DNA of 64,000 nucleotides from positions 310,001 to 374,000 of the forward strand of contig NZ_UGJJ01000002.1 in assembly GCF_900451175.1 (NCBI RefSeq). Direction: 5' to 3'. The position numbers and the translations under genes are program-made. This document shows positions 1-6,358 of this stretch, in pieces. The DNA is from Kingella potus. Lineage in GTDB: Bacteria > Pseudomonadota > Gammaproteobacteria > Burkholderiales > Neisseriaceae. Positions within the stretch are counted from its first letter, which is position 1; every line of letters starts with the position of its first letter. Under the pieces are notes generated by a model, which worked only from the letters and a program-made list of their open reading frames with translations, did no database searches and was not told where the DNA came from.

Positions 1-246
1 GAAGTTGCATTCTTTGGTGTTTTCAAATTCCTCGCGCTGTTTCTGCGTCATCAGGGCTTGGGCGATCGCGCCGCAGATGCCGGCGGTGAGCGGCTTTTCG
101 GTAATCGGCGTGAGTTTGCCGTCGAGTTTCACGGCGGGGGGGAATTCTGCTGTGATGAAGAGGTCGGACGCTTTGTTTTCGTACATATAGCGCATCCAGC
201 TGTGGATGGTTTCTTTGACGCTCATCGGTTCGGCGGTTGTTATCAT
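1..246 (-). CDS. pilU: Type IV pilus retraction ATPase PilU, N-terminal part (runs off window)
   Basis: The first 82 codons are present, reading from ATG at 246 towards the left edge; the rest lies outside the window. The segment ASDLFITAEFPPAVKLDGK followed by LTPITEKPL is the conserved N-terminal PAS-like domain of the PilT/PilU hexameric ATPases that power pilus retraction and twitching at the inner membrane. The short N-terminal extension before the conserved block fits PilU better than PilT, but the Walker motifs that would confirm this are not in view. A run of seven G on the plus strand (Pro-Pro codons) lies in the gene and is probably too short for phase variation. PilT is the main alternative. 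Confidence 0.75.
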   Translation of the reverse strand, partial: MITTAEPMSVKETIHSWMRYMYENKASDLFITAEFPPAVKLDGKLTPITEKPLTAGICGAIAQALMTQKQREEFENTKECNF

Positions 247-370
247 GGTTTCAATCCCTGTAATGTGGAAAAGGCCGTCTGAAAGCCGGAACGGCTGTAA
301 CGGCGCGGAGACGGAGTGGAAAAAACGGGCGGATTATAGCCGACAAAACGATTGCGGCATATTGTCGGAC

Positions 371-400
371 AGGCCGTCCGAACGCTGTTTCAGACGGCCT
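371..400. terminator. Inverted DUS pair downstream of SirB2-like gene
   Basis: A DUS copy (with one change, GCCGTCCGAA) faces a second copy in inverted orientation with a short loop. It lies just beyond the stop codon of the minus-strand SirB2-like gene. In Neisseria such pairs commonly serve as terminators; here the stem is slightly imperfect. Confidence 0.55.
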
Positions 401-409
401 GTACCGCGT

Positions 410-781
410 TTAAAACGGCTTGTATTTCGCCAGATAATAAATGATGCCGATGATGCACAGGCTTATCACGTAAAACAGCCAGGCTTTGGGCGAGCGCGGT
501 TTGGATTTGAGCGCGGCCATGCCGGCGAACACATAGGCCACGACCAGCAGCAGTTTCACGCCCAGCCAGTCGGCATTGCCGAACGGTGTCCAATGGGCGA
601 TGGTCATGACCCACAGGCCGGTAAACAGCAGGGTGGTGTCGTTCAGGTGCGGCAGCACTTTGAGTACGGCGGGCAGCGGCTTTTCCGGTTTGGCAAAACG
701 CATCCAGTAGCGCAGATTGAACAGCAGAACGGTCATGGCGACAAAAAACAGATGGCCGTGTTTCGCCCAAATGTACATCAT
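410..781 (-). CDS. SirB2-family integral membrane protein
   Basis: This 123-residue protein is almost entirely hydrophobic and shows four probable membrane helices. The early His and Arg (KHGHLFFVAMTVLLFNLRYW) and the later PHLNDTTLLFTGLWVM segment match the SirB/SirB2 family (PF04247), whose biochemical role is unknown. ATG-ATG begins at 781; AAGGA lies about 9 bases upstream, so either Met is possible. It ends close to a DUS hairpin. The methyltransferase gene ends 20 bases before it on the same strand, so the two are probably cotranscribed. Confidence 0.75.
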   Translation of the reverse strand: MMYIWAKHGHLFFVAMTVLLFNLRYWMRFAKPEKPLPAVLKVLPHLNDTTLLFTGLWVMTIAHWTPFGNADWLGVKLLLVVAYVFAGMAALKSKPRSPKAWLFYVISLCIIGIIYYLAKYKPF

Positions 782-801
782 GGTCGGTGTTCCTTTTGAT
801 T

Positions 802-1377
802 TTATTGTTGGTTGTGCAGCGGCCGTTTTTCCACCGCCAGCAGCAGCGGCGGGCAGTTGCGCTGGTTGGTAAAGCCGTAGCGCAATACATGAAACCGCTC
901 CTGCGGCAGGTTCCGCGCCCAAGCCTGCACCGCCGCGCTTTCCTCCGCGCCCTGCGGATGGCCGCCGTACAGCACCGCTGTCAGAATGCCGCCGTCGGCG
1001 AGCAGGGAAAGCGCGGCTTCGAGTGCGGCGGTGCTGGTGTCGGCACGGGTGGCAAGGCTTTTGTCGCCGCCGGGCAGGTAGCCGAAATTGAACACGGCGG
1101 CATCGAGCGGCTCTGCGATATGGCGGGACAGATTGGCGTGGCTGTCGCAAACCAGCCGCACCTGCGCCTCCGCGCCCGCCGCTTTCAGACGGCCTCTGGT
1201 GTTTTCCAGAGCCTGCGTTTGGATGTCGAACGCCCACACCCTGCCCGTTGTGCCGACCAGCCGCGCCAGCAGCAGCGTATCGAAGCCGTTGCCCGCCGTG
1301 CCGTCTAGGGCGCGTCCGCCGTTTTTCAGACGGCCTTCGAGCAGGCTGCGGGCAAAAGCGAGGGCGGGCAGGAGCAT
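802..1377 (-). CDS. Class I SAM-dependent methyltransferase, MnmM/YtqB family
   Basis: A SAM-binding motif is visible (ALDGTAGNGFDTLLLARLV, with acidic FDIQ at the end of strand 2), followed by the hallmark NFGYLPGGDKSL of family PF06962 (the 'rRNA methylase' family that includes tRNA wobble-uridine methyltransferase MnmM of Bacillus). A role in tRNA wobble modification is inferred from family membership. I chose the ATG at 1377; a TTG ten codons upstream (1407) could extend the frame but has no better ribosome site. DUS-derived residues (EGRLKNG) occur near the N terminus, so the gene itself carries an uptake sequence. Confidence 0.7.
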   Translation of the reverse strand: MLLPALAFARSLLEGRLKNGGRALDGTAGNGFDTLLLARLVGTTGRVWAFDIQTQALENTRGRLKAAGAEAQVRLVCDSHANLSRHIAEPLDAAVFNFGYLPGGDKSLATRADTSTAALEAALSLLADGGILTAVLYGGHPQGAEESAAVQAWARNLPQERFHVLRYGFTNQRNCPPLLLAVEKRPLHNQQ

Positions 1378-1678
1378 GGCGGCAGACGGGCAAAAAAACG
1401 CGGGCAAGTATAAAAGTTAAAGCCGTGTCTGCCAACTGCGGCGGCGCGGTTTTCAGACGGCCTCAAAGCGTGGAGGCCGTCTGAAAACGCATCGGGCAAA
1501 CCGAATCCGCAGCGCGGCGGCCAACCGTTTTTGTATCCGTATGGCTGCGCCTGCCGTGCGCCAACCTTGTCCGTGCCGCAGGCCGCCGGTTCCGATACGG
1601 CTCTTTGCGGGTTTGGCAGCCGCTGCGGCGGAAAAGGCGGAATATTTGTTTTTCAGACGGCCTCTTAAGATTGCCGGT
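1378..1678. repeat. Gap with tail-to-tail DUS pair and one copy of a ~130-bp dispersed repeat
   Basis: No gene is seen. Positions 1453-1490 hold two DUS in tail-to-tail inversion. From about 1474 to 1606 the sequence matches 11325-11453 at most positions, including a shared start with the DUS. The repeat has no coding potential that I recognise. A further DUS at about 1650-1664 lies just past the era stop codon. Confidence 0.6.
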
Positions 1679-2596
1679 TTACAAACCCAGCTCGTTCAAA
1701 AAGCGGACATCGTCCGCCCAGCCGGATTTCACTTTCACCCACACTTTCAGGAACACTTTGCAGCCGAAGAGCTTTTCCATGTCCAGCCTGGCTTCGGTGG
1801 AGATTTTTTTCAGCTTTTCCCCGCCTTTGCCGATGACCATCGGTTTTTGGTTTTCCTTGTCCACCAGCACCGCGATGTAGATATGGTTGATGCCCTCCTG
1901 CTCGTCGAATTGTTCCACTTCCACATTCATCGCATAGGGCAGCTCTTCGCCCAAATAGCGGAACAGTTTTTCACGCACGATTTCCATGGCGAGGAAACGG
2001 GCGGATTTGTCGGTAACCATATCGTCGGGATACAGCGGAATACCCTCGGGCAGGAAAGGCTCGATCGTTTCGAGCAGATTGGCAATGCGCAGGCCGTGTT
2101 TCGCGCTGACGACTTCGCAGGCGGCAAAATCGAATCCGGCGCGGATGCCGTCGATAAAATGCTGCAGCGCGGCTTTGTCTTTCGCCTTGTCTTTGTCGAT
2201 TTTGTTGACGGCAAGGATAACCGGCGTGTGCGGCGGAAGCTGTTTCATGACCGTACGGTCGGCTTCGGTAAAACGCATGGCTTCGACAACAAATACGATG
2301 ACATCCACGCCGCCCAATGCTTCGGTTACGTTTTGGTTGAGGCGGTCGTTGAGCGCGTTGCGGTGGTCGGTTTGGAAGCCCGGGGTATCGACGAACACGA
2401 ATTGCGCGGTGTCGCAGGTGTATATTCCGGTTACGCGGTTGCGCGTGGTTTGTGCCTTTTTGCTGGTGATGCTGACTTTTTGACCGATCAAATGGTTCAT
2501 CAGCGTGGATTTGCCCACATTGGGGCGGCCGACGATGGCGATAAAGCCGCAGCGGTATCCTTCGCGCACGGAGGGGAAAACAGGGGAGGTGTCCAT
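1679..2596 (-). CDS. era: GTPase Era (30S ribosome assembly)
   Basis: A 305-residue protein with a G1 motif (GRPNVGKST), switch region QTTRNR, G3 DTPGF, G4 NKID and G5-like SAKHG. A C-terminal KH domain with the expected GKGG loop (MVIGKGGEKLKKI) follows. Era binds 16S rRNA near its 3' end during small-subunit maturation, and length and domain order are typical. The ATG at 2596 (MDTSPVF) starts just before conserved sequence; the reading frame continues upstream through DUS-derived sequence and is not needed. The gene is divergent from the downstream amino-acid binding protein gene. Confidence 0.95.
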   Translation of the reverse strand: MDTSPVFPSVREGYRCGFIAIVGRPNVGKSTLMNHLIGQKVSITSKKAQTTRNRVTGIYTCDTAQFVFVDTPGFQTDHRNALNDRLNQNVTEALGGVDVIVFVVEAMRFTEADRTVMKQLPPHTPVILAVNKIDKDKAKDKAALQHFIDGIRAGFDFAACEVVSAKHGLRIANLLETIEPFLPEGIPLYPDDMVTDKSARFLAMEIVREKLFRYLGEELPYAMNVEVEQFDEQEGINHIYIAVLVDKENQKPMVIGKGGEKLKKISTEARLDMEKLFGCKVFLKVWVKVKSGWADDVRFLNELGL

Positions 2597-2747
2597 AAAA
2601 AATCCTGCGGCGCAAAGGCCGTCTGAAAACGGAAAGCCGCTATTCTGCCTGCTTGCGGCGGCGGCCAGCAAGCCTTTTCCGCCGCTTGCCGCTTATCCCG
2701 GCATTCTGTATCATGCCGCGCCTGTTAAAAATCTTTAAGGACACGCT

Positions 2748-3581
2748 ATGTTTGATAAAACTTTTGCCGCTGCGGCCGCCGCTTTGCTGCTGTTGGCCGC
2801 CTGCTCGCAGGAAGGTTCGGCGCAGCAGGCCGCTTCGGGCGCACAGGGTGCGGCACAGCAGGAATACATCGTTGCCACCGACGCGGCCTATGCTCCGCTG
2901 GAATATATGGAAGGCGAGCAGGTGGTCGGCTTCTCGCGCGACATTCTTGCTGCGGCGGGCGAAAAGGAAGGTATCAAATTCAATTTCGTCAACACGCCCT
3001 TTGAAGGCATTTTCGCCAATGTGGCCAAAGGCGACAGCGATGTCGCCCTTGCCAGTATTACCATCACCGACGAGCGCAAACAGATAGTCGATTTTACCGA
3101 CCCCTATTTCGAGGCGACACAGATGATTGTTACCTCTGAAAAGGGCAGCGACATCCAGTCTTTCGCCGATTTGAAAAACCGCAGCGTGTCGGTGCAGAAC
3201 GGCACCACCGCCGATTTGATTTTGCAGGATTTGCAGGGCAAAGACAGCAAACTCATCCGCCGTTTCGAGAATATGCCGCTGGCGTTTAAAGAGCTGGCCG
3301 CCGGCGGCGTGGATGCTGCGGTGGGAGATAACGGAGTCGTCCAGTATTTCGTCGCCAACAATCCGGGTGTGAAATACAATATGTTTGTCGATCCCTCGTT
3401 TCCGAAAGAGCATTACGGCTTCGCGCTGAAAAAAGGCCGCAACGACGGCCTGCGCGAAAAAATCAACAAAGGGCTGGCGGCGGTAAAAGCCGACGGCACG
3501 TATGCCGAAATCGAACGGAAATGGTTTAAAAACAATGCTTCTGCGCAAGCTGCCGCCTCTGCCGCTTCGGAAGGAAAATAA
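2748..3581 (+). CDS. Polar amino-acid ABC transporter substrate-binding lipoprotein
   Basis: The 277-residue product has a lipoprotein signal peptide ending in LLAAC (Cys19), then a periplasmic binding protein type 2 fold. Typical blocks are YIVATDAAYAPLEYM, VGFSRDILAAAGEKEGIKFNFV, ALASITITDERKQIVDFTDPYFEATQ and a hinge near SVQNGTTADLILQDLQG. These match the HisJ/ArtJ/FliY group that delivers polar amino acids or cystine to an inner membrane permease. No permease or ATPase gene is adjacent, so it works with components elsewhere. AAGGACA precedes the ATG. Confidence 0.88.
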   Translation: MFDKTFAAAAAALLLLAACSQEGSAQQAASGAQGAAQQEYIVATDAAYAPLEYMEGEQVVGFSRDILAAAGEKEGIKFNFVNTPFEGIFANVAKGDSDVALASITITDERKQIVDFTDPYFEATQMIVTSEKGSDIQSFADLKNRSVSVQNGTTADLILQDLQGKDSKLIRRFENMPLAFKELAAGGVDAAVGDNGVVQYFVANNPGVKYNMFVDPSFPKEHYGFALKKGRNDGLREKINKGLAAVKADGTYAEIERKWFKNNASAQAAASAASEGK

Positions 3582-3604
3582 GCGGGCAAGGCAGCGCGAT
3601 ACGG

Positions 3605-3645
3605 AAAAAGGCCGTCTGAAAAATCGTTTTCAGACGGCCTTTTTG
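3605..3645 (+). terminator. DUS-pair terminator after the amino-acid binding protein gene
   Basis: Two DUS in inverted orientation form a long stem flanked by A and T runs, 24 bases after the stop. The T run on the plus strand makes a good rho-independent terminator; it also lies at the 3' end of the convergent small gene at 3660-3929. Confidence 0.85.
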
Positions 3646-3659
3646 TTGTTGCGCGGGGT

Positions 3660-3929
3660 TTATTTGCAGCTTACGCCGGCGATTTTTCCGTCGTTGAGCT
3701 TGATATTGCATCGGGTGGCGTTGCTGCCGGAGATGCTTACGCCGTCGCCGGATTTTTTAATCGTCAGCGGCTCTTTTACGCCCATCGATACGGCGGTGTT
3801 GGCCAGATTCTGCGTCAGCGTTTCATCCAGGCCGGCGGAGTTTTCCTGGATTTTGATGTCTTTGGCTGAGGCGGTGTGTACGGCTGCGGTCAGGGCGAGC
3901 GCGGCCAGTAAAGCTGTTTTTTTGTTCAT
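3660..3929 (-). CDS. Small exported protein of unknown function
   Basis: The 89-residue product has a clear type I signal peptide (MNKKTALLAALALTAAVHTASA, cleavage near residue 22), leaving a mature protein of about 67 residues. Two cysteines near the C terminus (TRC...VSCK) could form a disulfide. AAGGAAA precedes the ATG. I do not recognise the family. It converges with the amino-acid binding protein gene at a shared DUS hairpin. Confidence 0.7.
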   Translation of the reverse strand: MNKKTALLAALALTAAVHTASAKDIKIQENSAGLDETLTQNLANTAVSMGVKEPLTIKKSGDGVSISGSNATRCNIKLNDGKIAGVSCK

Positions 3930-4214
3930 ATTGCGGTTTCCTTATGTGTCTGCCCGAAGTTTCAGGCCGGCGCAGGGTAAAGCAAATTTTTTGGCACGGC
4001 AAGCATTTAACGCGTTTTTATAGTGGAGCAAAATAAAAAGGCTGCGGCTTTGTGCCTTTGCTGTTTCGCCCCGCCGTATCGGGCGGCACCGGGCTGGCGG
4101 CGGGTAAATTCGGGTTAACCGGTATTGTCCGCGTCTGTGTCCGCCGATTAAGATGGCGCGGCAGCTTTGCTGCGTTTTCCGTTTTGTTTGTTTTATTTTT
4201 TGAGGAGTGAACAC

Positions 4215-4640
4215 ATGAAAGCAAAATTCCTGCCCGCTCTGGCCGCCGTTTTGGCTTTGGCTGCCTGCGCCGCACCCGAAGGACGTTCCGAACACGGACA
4301 CGGACACCATCACGGCCACCGCCACGGACAAGACCGCCACCACGAACACCGTGGGGAAAAACACGAACGCCGTGGGGAAAAAGATGCGGGCAGCCGCTTC
4401 GGTTGCCGAAACGGCCTGTCGGTGCAGGTAAACAGCATGGGCAGCGACCGGATCAAGTTGGATTTGGACGGACAGGCCGTGGTGCTCTCCGCCGATGTGT
4501 CCGCTTCGGGCGAACGCTATGTGTCGGCTAACGGCCTCTACGGCAAAGCGACCGAGTGGCATCAGAAAGGCGGCGAGGCCGTTTTTGAGTTTACCGATCC
4601 CTACGGCAACAAAGTGGAAACCGTCTGCCAAGCCCGCTGA
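4215..4640 (+). CDS. Lipoprotein with histidine-rich linker and MliC-like C-terminal domain
   Basis: The 141-residue product has a lipobox (ALAAC, Cys18), then roughly thirty residues rich in His, Gly, Arg and Glu (HGHGHHHGHRHGQDRHHEH). The C-terminal ~85 residues carry the pattern of membrane-bound C-type lysozyme inhibitors: FGCRNGLSVQV, VVLSADVSASGERYVS, ATEWHQKGGEAVFEF and a final Cys. The SGxRY and W..KG.EA blocks are the family landmarks. The linker suggests metal binding (Zn, Ni or Cu), which is inference. GAGGAG lies 8 bases before ATG 4215; the frame extends upstream without a better start. Confidence 0.75.
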   Translation: MKAKFLPALAAVLALAACAAPEGRSEHGHGHHHGHRHGQDRHHEHRGEKHERRGEKDAGSRFGCRNGLSVQVNSMGSDRIKLDLDGQAVVLSADVSASGERYVSANGLYGKATEWHQKGGEAVFEFTDPYGNKVETVCQAR

Positions 4641-4696
4641 TGTTTGATGTTTTCAGACGGCCGGAACGGCTGATACGGGAGGCCGTCTGAAAAAGC

Positions 4697-4750
4697 AAAA
4701 AGGCCGTCTGGAAAAACCTGCTGCCAATCAGGTTTTCAGACGGCCTTTTT
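4697..4750 (+). terminator. DUS-pair terminator after MliC-like gene
   Basis: Inverted DUS copies, the first with one substitution, are extended by an inner inverted repeat (AACCTG / CAGGTT) and end in a T run. A further DUS pair in tail-to-tail order lies at about 4653-4693. Confidence 0.75.
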
Positions 4751-4767
4751 TACTGAGACGGCGGGGA

Positions 4768-4840
4768 GCGCGTGCGTCGCCTTGGAGCGACACACCCTAC
4801 GCAGGATTGTTGTAGGGTGTGCGGCTTTGCCACGCACGTG
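4768..4840. repeat. REP family 1 doublet
   Basis: Two palindromic half-sites in inverted orientation: GTGCGTCGC...GCGACACACCCTAC and, 12 bases later, GTAGGGTGTGCGGC...GCCACGCAC. See the repeat findings for the family definition. Confidence 0.7.
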
Positions 4841-4889
4841 TTTCTGCAACCGTCCGCAGCACGCTCCTGCCATTATCTTCCACGCACGT

Positions 4890-4923
4890 AAAGGCCGTCT
4901 GAAAATGTTTTCAGACGGCCTTT
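4890..4923 (-). terminator. DUS-pair terminator of the butanediol-dehydrogenase-like gene
   Basis: A near-perfect inverted DUS pair with a short loop, 17 bases beyond the stop codon of the minus-strand dehydrogenase gene. Confidence 0.8.
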
Positions 4924-4939
4924 GTTCATGCAAAGCGGC

Positions 4940-6004
4940 TTACAGATTCGGGCTGACGATAATCTTCACCGCAGATTCGTTGTTGTGGATCAGACGCTCG
5001 AAGCCTTCGGAAATCAGCTCGTCGAGTTTGATGCGCTGGGTGATGAAGGGCTCGAGGTTGATTTTGCCTTCTTCCACCAGCTTGATGGTTTCCTGATGGT
5101 CGTTGCAGTAGGCGATGGTGCCGCGCACGTCCAGCTCTTTCATCACCACGCTGTGTACGTTGATGGTGGCCGGATGGCTCCAAATGGACACGATGACCAT
5201 TTTGGCGGTGGGTTTGCAGGCTTCGATCAGGGTATCCATCACTTTGTTGACGCTGGTGCATTCGAAAGCCACATCCACGCCTTCGCCGTTGGTGAGCTTG
5301 CGCACTTCTTCGACAATGTCGGTTTCCGACGGGTCGAGGATGTAGTCGGCCACGCCGGCTTCGCGGGCTTTTTCTTTGCGCGCTTTGCTCAGCTCGGTAA
5401 TGATGACTTTCAGGCCTTTGGCTTTCAACACCGCCGCCAGCAGCAGGCCGATGGGACCTGCGCCGCCCACGAGGGCCACATCGCCCGCTTTCGCGCCGCT
5501 GCGCACAAAGGCGTGGTGGCCGACGGACAAAGGCTCGATCAAGGCTGCCTGATCCAGCGGGATTTTGTCGGAAATCGGGTGCACCCAGCGGCGTTTGACG
5601 GCGATTTTTTCCGAGAGGCCGCCGCCGCGGCCGCCCAGGCCGATGAAGTTCATGTCTTTGGAGAGGTGGTAGTTGCTGCCCGGACCGGTGGGGGTGTCGT
5701 CCCGCACGATGTAGGGTTCGACGACGACGTGCTGGCCGACTTTGATGTCGTCCACACCTTCGCCGACGGCATACACCACGCCGGAAAATTCATGTCCCAT
5801 GGTTACGGGTGCGGACTCGCCGGAAATCGGGTGCGGGTGGCCGCAGGGCGGGATGAAAATCGGGCCTTCCATAAATTCGTGCAGGTCGGTGCCGCAGATG
5901 CCGCACCAGGCGACGTTGATGCCGACTGTGCCGGGAGCGACTGTGGGCTCGGGGATGTCTTCGATGCGGATGTCGCCTTTGTCGTAAAACCGTGCTGCTT
6001 TCAT
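4940..6004 (-). CDS. Zinc-dependent (R,R)-butanediol dehydrogenase-like alcohol dehydrogenase
   Basis: A 354-residue medium-chain dehydrogenase. The catalytic zinc site is visible (WCGICGTDLHEF, GHEFSGVV) and the Rossmann nucleotide site is GGAGPIGLLLAAVLKAKG. Overall sequence resembles 2,3-butanediol dehydrogenases that interconvert acetoin and butanediol with NAD. The four-cysteine structural-zinc lobe is absent: the region reads EPYIVRDDTPTGPGSNYH and has no Cys. AAGGAGC precedes the ATG at 6004. The gene stands alone between DUS-bearing gaps. Substrate is inferred from family resemblance. Confidence 0.82.
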   Translation of the reverse strand: MKAARFYDKGDIRIEDIPEPTVAPGTVGINVAWCGICGTDLHEFMEGPIFIPPCGHPHPISGESAPVTMGHEFSGVVYAVGEGVDDIKVGQHVVVEPYIVRDDTPTGPGSNYHLSKDMNFIGLGGRGGGLSEKIAVKRRWVHPISDKIPLDQAALIEPLSVGHHAFVRSGAKAGDVALVGGAGPIGLLLAAVLKAKGLKVIITELSKARKEKAREAGVADYILDPSETDIVEEVRKLTNGEGVDVAFECTSVNKVMDTLIEACKPTAKMVIVSIWSHPATINVHSVVMKELDVRGTIAYCNDHQETIKLVEEGKINLEPFITQRIKLDELISEGFERLIHNNESAVKIIVSPNL

Positions 6005-6358
6005 TGTGAAGCTCCTTCAAACTGAGGTGTTGTAAAACCGGACGGGCTTGCGGCAGGCTCGTTCTGACAACCGAATCCGCCGGAAGCCGCCGGCAGGAGG
6101 GTGTTGCGGGTAGGGATTCTACTCCTGTCGGGCGTACTTGGTAAGCGGGTATAAAGAGGGATCTTGCCGTGGCGGGACGGACGGAAGGAGAAGCTGCCGC
6201 TGCGGGCGGGATGGGGTACAAGGCGGCGCACGCATTTTCTGCTTTGACGGGCATGGGGCGGCATTTGTGCCGGCTGGCCGGACGGGAGGGACAGGCCGTC
6301 TGAAAATACTATTCGGGCGGATGCGTAACCTTGCAAACGGTTGCTTGAAAAGCGGTTT
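6005..6358. other. Gap between bdh-like gene and recQ, no gene seen
   Basis: This stretch holds the 5' region of the dehydrogenase gene, one DUS near 6295-6307 and another at the recQ stop codon (6356-6370). I see no credible coding region or further repeat. Confidence 0.5.

Noticed and set aside
128..140. Seven-G tract in pilU as a phase-variable switch
   Set aside because: The tract is short, lies in two Pro codons and pilU is not a usual phase-variable gene; no support beyond the run itself.
4018..4030. Possible Correia element end (TATAGTGGA)
   Set aside because: Only the first nine bases fit; the following AT-rich consensus and the inverted partner are missing.
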